This document shows, in pieces, positions 14,265 to 22,002 of a stretch of 64,000 nt of DNA. Within the stretch, counting starts at the first letter, position 1. Each line of letters begins with the position of its first letter. Below the pieces are notes generated by a model, which saw nothing but the letters and a program-made list of their open reading frames with translations, made no database searches and was not told where the DNA came from. A program made the position numbers and the translations under genes. The DNA comes from Crystallibacter degradans (GTDB taxonomy: Bacteria > Actinomycetota > Actinomycetes > Actinomycetales > Micrococcaceae): the NCBI RefSeq assembly GCF_012952295.1, contig NZ_JABBCH010000005.1, forward strand, positions 186,001 to 250,000, in the 5' to 3' direction.

Positions 14265-14345
14265 GCCCGAGTGGCGGAATGGCAGACGCGCTGCACTCAA
14301 AATGCAGTATCGAAAGGTGTGTGGGTTCGAGTCCCACCTCGGGCA
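14265..14345 (+). tRNA. tRNA-Leu, anticodon CAA
   Basis: The acceptor arms GCCCGAG (14265-14271) and CTCGGGC (14338-14344) pair fully, and the discriminator is A14345. The anticodon stem CTGCA/TGCAG encloses CTCAAAA, giving anticodon CAA, which reads UUG. A long variable arm (TATCGAAAGGTGT region) marks a class II tRNA, and the T arm carries GTGGG-TTCGAGT-CCCAC. The 3' CCA is not encoded. Confidence 0.96.
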
Positions 14346-14352
14346 CAAATAG

Positions 14353-14375
14353 GCTCCTGGTCCAGGAGCTTTTTG
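14353..14375 (+). terminator. Intrinsic terminator of tRNA-Leu
   Basis: GCTCCT-GGTCC-AGGAGC followed by TTTTTG, starting 8 bases after the tRNA end. It is a canonical stem plus U-run. Confidence 0.8.
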
Positions 14376-14415
14376 TGTTTAAGGGTGGACAACGCTCGCT
14401 CCGATTTCTCTGCGC

Positions 14416-15117
14416 TTACACGAGCGGCCACGGGTAACGCATGCCGGTGTCGTCGACCGGAAGCACCCGCTCATGCAGCAGGCGCTTCACCCGGAGCCGC
14501 AGGGCGGCAACCTCCATGTCGTCGAGGAGTTCGGCTACGTCGGGAGGCACCGCTTGTGCGAGTGGGGCGATGTCATCCAGCAGAGCGCCCGGGATAGGTT
14601 CACCGGCGAAATCCCAAATCACGGTGCGCAGTTTGAAGTGTGCCGCGAAGCACAGCCCGTGGTCGATGCCCCATACCCGTCCGTCGTAGCCGCGCAGCAC
14701 GTGCCCACTTTTGCGATCAGTGTTGTTGGCGATGCAATCGAACAGGGCGATCTGCGCCAAGCAGTCACGAGTTTCGGCTGATTCTGCAAAGAGCGTGAAG
14801 TAATGCTCACGCTGGTCGTTCTCGACGAACCACTGTAGCGACCCGATGCCCAAGGGAGAGTCCTCGCGAATCACTGTCGGCGGAACTAGGCCCCACCCCA
14901 GATACTCGCTCAGCAGATAAGCCGCACGTTCCCGCCGGTAGAGCCCAGGCTCAAAGTCGGACAGCGGCCGTTCCCCGGCCTCCGGCTTGTAAATTGCCCA
15001 CGCTGACTCCTCCCGGCAGGAGACTTGGACGAGGAACGTCGCGTTGCTGCTGCGCAGGATACGTCCGAGGATCTCGATGCGGCCCTCGGCGAGCAGTGTC
15101 AGCTGCCGTTCGGACAC
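14416..15117 (-). CDS. SCO1664 family protein, PI-kinase-like fold
   Basis: 233-residue member of an actinobacterial family (TIGR03843, SCO1664) described as distantly related to phosphatidylinositol 3/4-kinases and HipA-like kinases. Visible kinase-like elements are the lysine strand AIYKPEAGERPL (about residues 41-52), the catalytic-loop-like DCIANNTDRKSGHVL (about 127-141) and the metal-site-like WGIDHGLCF (about 149-157). The substrate is unknown. It begins with GTG, 13 bases after the stop of a histidine phosphatase on the same strand, so the two form an operon. In many actinobacteria a third gene (DUF3090) accompanies them; it is absent here. Confidence 0.88.
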   Translation of the reverse strand: MSERQLTLLAEGRIEILGRILRSSNATFLVQVSCREESAWAIYKPEAGERPLSDFEPGLYRRERAAYLLSEYLGWGLVPPTVIREDSPLGIGSLQWFVENDQREHYFTLFAESAETRDCLAQIALFDCIANNTDRKSGHVLRGYDGRVWGIDHGLCFAAHFKLRTVIWDFAGEPIPGALLDDIAPLAQAVPPDVAELLDDMEVAALRLRVKRLLHERVLPVDDTGMRYPWPLV

Positions 15118-15130
15118 AGTTTGACCCGTT

Positions 15131-15790
15131 TCACGACGCCCTCAACCCACTCAAGGATTCAAGGGTCGAGTTCACCATGAGCACGGCGGGCGCCTGACCC
15201 TCCACATAGGAGATGACCGAGACCGAGCACGGGCTGATAACGACCCTCTGGAAGAGGTCCAGATGCGTGCCCAGGGCATGGGCAACGGCGGCCTTGATCG
15301 GGTCGGCGTGGGAGAAGCAAACGACGACGCCGTCAGCGTGCGAGGCGCACAGCGCCTCGAGGGTGCCGACCATCCGCGCTTGCATCTGTGCGAAGCTTTC
15401 CCCCTCCGGGAAGCGGAAGGCGGACGGAGTGTGCTGTACGGTCTGCCACTGCGGCAAAACCGCCAGTTCGGCGAGCGCGGCACCGGTCCACGCGCCGAAG
15501 TCGCACTCGATCAGTCCGGCGTGCTCGTTCACCTCGAGCCCTGTCCTGGCTGCCGTCGGCTCGGCAGTTTCGCAAGCGCGTTCCAGTGGCGAGGAGTAGA
15601 TGCCGTCAATCGGAAGCGCTGCGAGCCGCTCCGCGACCCGTTGGGCCTGGACCCGGCCACCGTCGGAGAGGTGTAGTCCGGGGGCAAGCCCGGGCAGCAC
15701 CTTGCCCGTCGTGGGCGTCTGCCCATGGCGCACCAGAAGGAGCAGGGTACTCGGCGGTTTTGCTGGCGCCGACGGTGTTGTTGCAGTCAT
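15131..15790 (-). CDS. Histidine phosphatase family protein, MSMEG_4193 type
   Basis: 219-residue member of the phosphoglycerate-mutase/histidine phosphatase superfamily. It has the catalytic LVRHGQTP with the phospho-histidine, the SSPLERACETAEP arginine motif and the late SHADPIKA histidine. The mix matches the MSMEG_4193 subgroup (TIGR03848), which accompanies SCO1664 kinases and has been called a probable phosphomutase. ATG at 15790 is preferred to an adjacent TTG; TACGCT lies 8 bases before it and no ribosome site is visible. It heads a two-gene operon. Whether it is a phosphatase or a mutase cannot be told from sequence. Confidence 0.88.
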   Translation of the reverse strand: MTATTPSAPAKPPSTLLLLVRHGQTPTTGKVLPGLAPGLHLSDGGRVQAQRVAERLAALPIDGIYSSPLERACETAEPTAARTGLEVNEHAGLIECDFGAWTGAALAELAVLPQWQTVQHTPSAFRFPEGESFAQMQARMVGTLEALCASHADGVVVCFSHADPIKAAVAHALGTHLDLFQRVVISPCSVSVISYVEGQAPAVLMVNSTLESLSGLRAS

Positions 15791-15886
15791 CAAAATCCAG
15801 CGTATGCGGTCCCAGGTGCTGACGCGATGGAATCATGAGAAAGTCGGATGCTCGATTCACAGCAGTTCGAGGACTACCTTTGAGGT

Positions 15887-17275
15887 GTGAGTGATCGTCC
15901 CGAAATCTTCACCGTCGGTGAACTACGTGCAGCCGGCCATGTCCACAAGGACCTGCGCCGCGAGATCCGCGACAACCTGCTCGCCGCGCTTGCCGCAGAC
16001 CGCGATCCGTGGCCCGGCATGTTTGGTTTCAGCCGCACGGTGCTTCCCCAGCTCGAGCGTGCCTTGATCGCCGGCCACGACGTTGTCCTGCTCGGCGAGC
16101 GGGGACAAGGCAAGACGCGGCTCTTGCGCTCCCTGGTCGGGCTCCTCGACGAGTGGTCTCCGGTAATCGAGGGATCGGAACTGAACGAACACCCGTACGA
16201 ACCGATCACCGAGCTGTCCGGCGCCCGTGCCCTCACCGAAGGGGACCGGCTGCGTGTGGCCTGGCGGCACCGCTCGGAACGCTACGTCGAGAAGCTCGCC
16301 ACCCCTGACACCTCTGTCGCCGACCTTATCGGCGACGTCGATCCCATGCGGGTAGCGGAGGGCCGTCGGCTCGGGGACCCGGAAACCATCCACTACGGTC
16401 TCGTCCCCCGCTCCAACCGCGGCATCATCGGCATCAATGAACTGCCCGACCTTGCCGAGCGTATCCAGGTCGCGATGCTCAACGTGATGGAGGAGCGCGA
16501 CATCCAGATCCGCGGCTACGTCCTTCGGCTGCCCCTCGATGTGCTTGTCGTCGCCTCGGCGAACCCGGAGGACTACACCAACCGCGGCCGGATCATCACT
16601 CCACTGAAGGACCGCTTCGGCGCTGAGATCCGCACCCATTACCCGATCGAGCTGGAAGACGAAGTTGCAGTGATTGCGCAGGAGGGTCGGCTGGTCGCCG
16701 ACGTTTCGCCCATCATCCTCGAGATCCTGGCCCGCTACACCCGTGCGCTCCGTCAATCCCCGGCAGTCAACCAAAGTTCCGGAGTGTCGGCGCGGTTCGG
16801 CATCGCGGGCGCTGAGACGGTCGCCGCGGCAGCGCTGCGCCGGGCTGCCGTGCGCGGGGAAGATGAGGCAGTCGCCAGGATTGTCGATCTGGAGAGTGCT
16901 GTCGATGTCCTCTCCGGCAAGATTGAGTTCGAATCGGGTGAAGAGGGGCGGGAGCGCGCCGTCCTCGACCACCTCGTGCGCACGGCCACTGCCGAGGCCG
17001 TGCGGATGCACTACCGCGGCATCGATTTCGGGCCGCTCGTTGCTGCGCTCGACGGCCACACGACCGTAACCACCGGGGAAGAAGTCACCGCGCGGGAGTT
17101 CCTTGCGAACCTCCCGGCTCTTGACGGACCCGACCTGTACGACCAGATCGGCGCGCGCCTGGGGGCGAAAAACGAGGGGCAGCGCGCTGCCGCAATCGAA
17201 CTGGCACTGGAGGGCCTTTTCCTCGCCCGGCGGATTTCCAAGGAGTCCGACGACGGGGAAACGATCTACGGCTAG
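15887..17275 (+). CDS. AAA+ ATPase of the MoxR / magnesium-chelatase class
   Basis: 462-residue AAA+ protein. Walker A is GERGQGKT at residues 70-77; the Walker B region is IIGINEL near 180-186, with Asn-Glu in place of the usual Asp-Glu; sensor 1 is VVASANPEDYTNRG, and an arginine-rich DRFGAEIRTHYP follows. Length and motifs resemble Mycobacterium Rv0958, annotated as a possible magnesium chelatase, but no chlorophyll or cobalamin genes are near. It probably remodels a target together with the VWA protein encoded next. TACCTT 6 bases before the GTG fits a leaderless start. It is divergent from the phosphatase gene, 96 bases away. Confidence 0.88.
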   Translation: MSDRPEIFTVGELRAAGHVHKDLRREIRDNLLAALAADRDPWPGMFGFSRTVLPQLERALIAGHDVVLLGERGQGKTRLLRSLVGLLDEWSPVIEGSELNEHPYEPITELSGARALTEGDRLRVAWRHRSERYVEKLATPDTSVADLIGDVDPMRVAEGRRLGDPETIHYGLVPRSNRGIIGINELPDLAERIQVAMLNVMEERDIQIRGYVLRLPLDVLVVASANPEDYTNRGRIITPLKDRFGAEIRTHYPIELEDEVAVIAQEGRLVADVSPIILEILARYTRALRQSPAVNQSSGVSARFGIAGAETVAAAALRRAAVRGEDEAVARIVDLESAVDVLSGKIEFESGEEGRERAVLDHLVRTATAEAVRMHYRGIDFGPLVAALDGHTTVTTGEEVTAREFLANLPALDGPDLYDQIGARLGAKNEGQRAAAIELALEGLFLARRISKESDDGETIYG

Positions 17276-17302
17276 GAATCAGGACTACGGATAGGCAGCA
17301 TC

Positions 17303-19306
17303 ATGAGCGCTCACCATCGGTCCTCCCGGTACGGCCGGTACACGGGCGGACCCGATCCGCTCGCCCCGCCGGTTGATCTAGCCGAGGCGCTTGACGCGAT
17401 CGCCGAAGACGTCATGGCAGGCTACTCGCCCCGGCACGCCCTGCAGGAGTTCCTGCGCCGCGGCGGCCGGGACCGTGAAGGGCTGGACGACCTCGCCGGC
17501 CGTGTTCAGCAACGCCGACGGGACCTGCTGAGCCGTCACCGGCTGGACGGCACCCTCAGTGAAGTCCGGAAGCTGCTCGACACCGCCGTGCTGGAGGAAC
17601 GCAAGCAGTTGGCCCGCGACGCCATGATGGACAACACCGACCGTGCATTCCGGGAGATGCAGCTGCAGAACTTGCCCTCGTCCACCGCCGCAGCGGTCAA
17701 TGAGCTCGCCTCCTATGACTGGCAGTCGAGCACGGCCCGGGAGGCCTACGAACGGATCAAGGACCTGCTGGGCCGAGAGGTTCTTGATCAGCGGTTCGCC
17801 GGCATGAAACAGGCGCTCGAGAATGCCACCGACGAAGACCGCGAAGCCGTGCGCGGCATGCTGCGCGATCTGAACGAGCTGCTCGACAAACACCGGCGTG
17901 GCGAGGACACCGACGAAGACTTTCAGAAGTTCATGTCTCAGCACGGCAGCGTTTTTCCGGAGAACCCGGAATCGGTCGAGGAGCTGATCGATGCCCTTGC
18001 CCAGCGGGCTGCCGCCGCCCAGCGGTTTCTGCAATCCATGTCCCAGGAGCAGCGAGATGAGCTGATGCGTCTGTCGGCCCAAGCGTTCGGCTCGCCCGAA
18101 CTCATGGCGCAGCTCGATCAGCTCGACTCGAGCCTGCGTGCCCTGCGGCCCGGCGAGGACTGGACCGGCTCCGAGCGCTTCGAGGGACAGGAAGGACTCG
18201 GGCTGGGCGACGGCACGGGAGTGCTCCAGGACGTCGCCGAACTCGACGAGCTCGCCGAGCAGCTCTCCCAGTCCGCCAACGGATCACGCCTCGATGATCT
18301 GGATCTGGACGCCCTCGCACGCCAACTCGGTCAAAATGCCGTTGTGTCGGCCCGCGCCCTCGCGGACATCGAACGGTCGATGCAGGACAGCGGTTATCTG
18401 CGGCGCGGTGCCGACGGCGACCTCCGATTGTCGCCCCAGGCCATGCGGCGGCTGGGGAAGTCGCTGTTGCGGGACACTGCCAAGCAGCTGTCCGGCCGAC
18501 AGGGACGCCGGGATACGCGTGTCGCCGGGGCAGCGGGCGATCAGACCGGCTCCAGCCGTGAGTGGCAGTTCGGGGACGCCGAGCCGTGGGACGTCACACG
18601 CACCCTGACAAACGCGATCCGCCGGACAATGGCCGACGGCGGCGATCCGAGCCGCGGTCTGCGCCTCGGACCGGGCGACATCGAGGTGGCGGAAACGGAG
18701 GCCCGCACCCAGGCCGCCGTCGCCCTGCTGGTCGATGTGTCGTTCTCGATGGCCGCCGAGGGACGGTGGGTCCCGATGAAACGTACCGCGCTCGCCTTGC
18801 ACCAACTGGTCTCAACCCGTTTTCGTGGGGACCGGCTGCAGCTGATCACTTTCGGCCGCTACGCGCAGTCCATGGACATCGGCGACCTCACGGCCCTGCC
18901 GGCGCTGCGGGAGCAGGGAACAAACCTGCATCATGGCCTGCTGCTGGCCAATCGCTTCTTCCGGCGGCACCCTTCAATGCAGCACGTCCTCCTTGTGGTC
19001 ACCGACGGCGAACCTACCGCGCATCTGTTGTCCGACGGCGAGTCGCTGTTCTCCTGGCCACCCGATCCGGAGACAATCCGCGTAACAGTCGCCGAACTCG
19101 ACCGGCTTGGACGTGCCGGCACGCAAGCCACGTTTTTCCGGCTCGGCGACGACCCAGGACTAGCACGTTTCGTCCAAAAAATGGTCCGCCGAATCGACGG
19201 CCGGATCGTCGCTCCAGAGCCCGGGGATCTCGGCGCAGCCGTTGTGGGGGAGTACCTCCGCGCCCACTTCCACGGCACCTACGACGACATCGATTGGGGT
19301 TCATAG
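17303..19306 (+). CDS. VWA-domain protein, partner of the AAA+ ATPase
   Basis: 667-residue soluble protein with a long helical, charged N-terminal region (residues 1-400) and a C-terminal von Willebrand A domain. The MIDAS site starts with Asp478-x-Ser480-x-Ser482 (DVSFS); REQGTNLHHG and VVTDGEPT supply the remaining metal ligands. It follows the ATPase by 27 bases. MoxR-type ATPases and VWA proteins commonly act as chaperone pairs for metal insertion or complex assembly; the client is unknown. Similar in size to Mycobacterium Rv0959. The last six bases overlap the convergent LigD-type gene. Confidence 0.88.
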   Translation: MSAHHRSSRYGRYTGGPDPLAPPVDLAEALDAIAEDVMAGYSPRHALQEFLRRGGRDREGLDDLAGRVQQRRRDLLSRHRLDGTLSEVRKLLDTAVLEERKQLARDAMMDNTDRAFREMQLQNLPSSTAAAVNELASYDWQSSTAREAYERIKDLLGREVLDQRFAGMKQALENATDEDREAVRGMLRDLNELLDKHRRGEDTDEDFQKFMSQHGSVFPENPESVEELIDALAQRAAAAQRFLQSMSQEQRDELMRLSAQAFGSPELMAQLDQLDSSLRALRPGEDWTGSERFEGQEGLGLGDGTGVLQDVAELDELAEQLSQSANGSRLDDLDLDALARQLGQNAVVSARALADIERSMQDSGYLRRGADGDLRLSPQAMRRLGKSLLRDTAKQLSGRQGRRDTRVAGAAGDQTGSSREWQFGDAEPWDVTRTLTNAIRRTMADGGDPSRGLRLGPGDIEVAETEARTQAAVALLVDVSFSMAAEGRWVPMKRTALALHQLVSTRFRGDRLQLITFGRYAQSMDIGDLTALPALREQGTNLHHGLLLANRFFRRHPSMQHVLLVVTDGEPTAHLLSDGESLFSWPPDPETIRVTVAELDRLGRAGTQATFFRLGDDPGLARFVQKMVRRIDGRIVAPEPGDLGAAVVGEYLRAHFHGTYDDIDWGS

Positions 19307-20539
19307 ACGCCCCGGCCACTCCTTGCCTGCCCATGGGTCGTAATCAGCGATGAGCTCCTCCTGCGGCGTACGCTCCGCTTCGGGAACGTGCTGCAGGTTC
19401 ACCCGCACCCGGTACCAGAGCGAGCTCGATCCGCGCATTCCATCGACGAGCACATCGGCTGGGTGCAAGGCCGGGACGAGGTCCGCATGCCGAGTCTTCC
19501 ACTCTTCCAGCGCCGCTAATGCCTCGGACTTGGTCTTGGTGCGTGCCACCTCGATGAGCGGCATCATCGACTGCCGGCGGCCGGAGCCGTCGCCGCCGCG
19601 TGGCGGCTTCTCGGCGGGGCCAAGCTCGGCTGCCAAGGCGAGGAGCCCGTCAAGTGTGCCGACCGCGTCGTCGATACCGGCATGAGGATCTCCCAGCTCG
19701 GCGAACCGCTCGGGCACCGTGCGCACGGTGAATTGTTCGGGCAGGGCGGAGCGGACCTCGTCCCATGCGAGCGGCGTCGAGACGCGGGCATCGGGCAGGG
19801 GCCGGACCGAGTATGCCGACGCCACGGTGCGGTCCTTGGCGTTCTGGTTGAAGTCGACGAACACGCTCTCGCCGCGCTCCTCCTTCCACCACCGCGCGGT
19901 GGCGAGGCCGGGAGCGCGGTTCTCGACCTCACGGGCGAGGGTCTCGGCGGCGAGCCGCACGTCGCGGTACGTCCATTTCGGCGCAATGCGCACCAGAATG
20001 TGGAGTCCGCGTGACCCGCTCGTCTTCGGCCAGCCCGTAAGTCCCACGTCGTCGAGCACCTCACGCGCTACATACGCGACGTCGACGATCTGTGACCAGT
20101 CGACCCCCGGCATCGGATCGAGGTCGACCCGGAGCTCGTCGGGGTGCTCGAGGTCCTCCGCGCGCACAGGATGCGGGTTGAGGTCCAGGCATCCAAGATT
20201 CACCACCCATGCCAGGCCGGCGGCATCCCGGATCACCGTCTCCTCGGCTGATGTCCCCGATGCGTAATGCAGCGTTGCCGTGTCGATGAACTCGGGGTGG
20301 TTCTCGGGCACGCGCTTCTGAAAGAACGGCTCAGCGTCGATGCCCTTCGGGAAGCGCTTGAGTACCATTGGCCGGCCACCGGCGCCACGCAACGCACCGT
20401 CCGCGACGGCGAGGTAGTAGCGAACCAGGTCGAGTTTCGTCAGCCCGGGCTCGGGGAACACCATCTTGTCCGGACTCGAAATGCGGACCTCGGAACCGGC
20501 GATGTTGAGGATCTCGGCCGGGGTCTTCGACGGCGTCAT
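19301..20539 (-). CDS. Stand-alone LigD-type polymerase domain protein (longer, PolD2-like)
   Basis: 412-residue archaeo-eukaryotic-primase-like polymerase domain of the kind that forms the polymerase part of LigD. RVDLDPMPGVDW carries the catalytic Asp-x-Asp; KTSGSRGLHILV is the conserved nucleotide-binding stretch; WWKEERGESVFVDFNQN holds the third acidic residue. Residues from about 300 on are a C-terminal extension absent from the second copy at 31473. No ligase or nuclease domain and no Ku gene are nearby. Mycobacterial homologues (PolD1, PolD2) add ribo- or deoxynucleotides at gaps and ends. TAGCGT 6 bases before the ATG suggests a leaderless start. Confidence 0.9.
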   Translation of the reverse strand: MTPSKTPAEILNIAGSEVRISSPDKMVFPEPGLTKLDLVRYYLAVADGALRGAGGRPMVLKRFPKGIDAEPFFQKRVPENHPEFIDTATLHYASGTSAEETVIRDAAGLAWVVNLGCLDLNPHPVRAEDLEHPDELRVDLDPMPGVDWSQIVDVAYVAREVLDDVGLTGWPKTSGSRGLHILVRIAPKWTYRDVRLAAETLAREVENRAPGLATARWWKEERGESVFVDFNQNAKDRTVASAYSVRPLPDARVSTPLAWDEVRSALPEQFTVRTVPERFAELGDPHAGIDDAVGTLDGLLALAAELGPAEKPPRGGDGSGRRQSMMPLIEVARTKTKSEALAALEEWKTRHADLVPALHPADVLVDGMRGSSSLWYRVRVNLQHVPEAERTPQEELIADYDPWAGKEWPGRL

Positions 20540-20601
20540 TCCACCACGCTAGCAACGATCGGCTGTCCCAGCCACAGGTTGGTGATGTCGACTGGACGGT
20601 A

Positions 20602-21024
20602 CTACTCGGCAGGCGGTCGCTTTCGTTGCTGTTTAGTCGCCGCACGCTGTTGCTTTGCTTCCAGGCGCCGCCGGTTCGAACCACGGGTGGGTTTGGTTGC
20701 CCGGCGGCGAGCAGCTTCGGGAGCAAGACCTTGCGCCACGAGGTCGGCGAGTTTAGCCAGTGCAATCTCGCGATTGCGCAACTGGGAGCGCCGCTCGGAG
20801 GCGGTCACCGTGATCACTCCGGCGATGAGTCGTGAACCGAGACGCTCGACCAGCATCAGCCGTTGCACATCCGAAAGCGCTGCCGAGTCGGCGACGTTCC
20901 ACGAGAGCTCGACGCGGCTGTCCGAAGTGTTGACGTGTTGGCCCCCTGGCCCGGACGAACGCGAGAACCGCCAGCTCAGTTCCGACGCGGGAATCGTGAG
21001 CGCGCGCGACACCTCCAGATCCAT
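20602..21024 (-). CDS. arfB: Alternative ribosome-rescue factor / peptidyl-tRNA hydrolase ArfB
   Basis: 140-residue release-factor-like protein. The catalytic GGQ sits in SGPGGQHVN at residues 29-37, and the C-terminus is a strongly basic tail rich in Arg, Lys and Gln that in ArfB enters the empty mRNA channel of stalled ribosomes. Length and the lack of codon-recognition domains fit ArfB (YaeJ) rather than a full release factor. AAGGCT lies 6 bases before the ATG, loosely like the leaderless pattern seen elsewhere here. Confidence 0.93.
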   Translation of the reverse strand: MDLEVSRALTIPASELSWRFSRSSGPGGQHVNTSDSRVELSWNVADSAALSDVQRLMLVERLGSRLIAGVITVTASERRSQLRNREIALAKLADLVAQGLAPEAARRRATKPTRGSNRRRLEAKQQRAATKQQRKRPPAE

Positions 21025-21121
21025 GTAACCAGCCTTGCACAGTATTGGAATTTTCCCAGCTGCAGGGAGTTCCCAGCCGCGTCATGAATGACTAGGCTGT
21101 GCGGATGGATTGGAGCCAGTC

Positions 21122-21949
21122 ATGACCACGCGTACTTATCCACTAGGTGTCCCGTGCTGGATCGATACGGAGCAGCCCGATGTCGAGGCAGCCATTGAAT
21201 TCTACGGCGGCATCTTCGGCTGGACGTTTGAAGATGTGATGCCTCCGGAATCGCCGGACCGCTATGTGATTGTCAAGCTTGACGGCCAGGACGTCGGCGC
21301 CATCGCCGGTCCCCGCGAGGGAACTGCCAAGTGGAACACCTACGTCTCCGTTGACAGCGCGGATGCCGCGGCGGAGCGTCTGGTTGCTGCCGGCGCCGTT
21401 CTCCGATCTGCCCCGGCCGATGCGGGAGAGGGCGGCCGCGGTGCCGTGCTGACCGATCCGGAGGGCGTCGAGTTCCGCCTTTGGGAAGCCAAACGGCGGC
21501 CGGGCGTGCAGCTGGCCAACCAGCCGGGAGCATGGAATTTCAGCGATCTTCACACGAGCGGTGCCGATGCCGCCATTGCGTTCTATGAGCAGGCGTTCGG
21601 CTGGCAAGTAGACGACATCGGCTTCGGCAAGTTGATCCGCCGACCCGGCTATGGAGACCACCTGGAAGCGACGACCGACCCAGGCATCAGAGCACGGCAG
21701 TCGGAGATCGCCACCCCGGTGGGTTTCGAGGATGCGGTCGCTTGGCTGGCTCCGGTTGCCCCTGACGAGGTGCCGCATTGGCATGTCTCGTTCACAGTGG
21801 CCGATCGCGACCAGACCGTGATTGACGCTGAGCGGCTTGGCGCGAAAGTCCTTGGGCAGGACGACAACGAATGGACCCGCAGCGCATTGATCCGTGACCC
21901 CCAGGGAGCGGAGTTCACGGCCAGCCAATTCGCGCCGACGGGCGTCTGA
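21122..21949 (+). CDS. Two-domain VOC family protein (glyoxalase/dioxygenase fold)
   Basis: 275-residue protein with two vicinal-oxygen-chelate modules, about residues 3-125 and 130-270. Each opens with the fold's typical strand-helix pattern (GVPCWIDTEQPDVEAAIEFYGGIFGW; NFSDLHTSGADAAIAFYEQAFGWQ in part). It resembles actinobacterial proteins such as Cfp30B; the substrate is unknown. The ATG at 21122 is chosen because GGAG lies 6 bases before it; an in-frame TTG at 21110 lacks such a site. A TAGGCT -10 at 21093-21098 predicts a transcript start near 21105, where a six-codon ORF begins and overlaps this start. Confidence 0.85.
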   Translation: MTTRTYPLGVPCWIDTEQPDVEAAIEFYGGIFGWTFEDVMPPESPDRYVIVKLDGQDVGAIAGPREGTAKWNTYVSVDSADAAAERLVAAGAVLRSAPADAGEGGRGAVLTDPEGVEFRLWEAKRRPGVQLANQPGAWNFSDLHTSGADAAIAFYEQAFGWQVDDIGFGKLIRRPGYGDHLEATTDPGIRARQSEIATPVGFEDAVAWLAPVAPDEVPHWHVSFTVADRDQTVIDAERLGAKVLGQDDNEWTRSALIRDPQGAEFTASQFAPTGV

Positions 21950-22002
21950 AAGAGAAGCGTGACCGGCGGGAGGGACGTGGCGCCGTCGTCGTAATTTTCG
22001 AC

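Noticed and set aside
14265-14345. tRNA-Leu as a phage or island attachment site
   Set aside because: No integrase gene and no repeat of the tRNA 3' end found on the far side of the following block.
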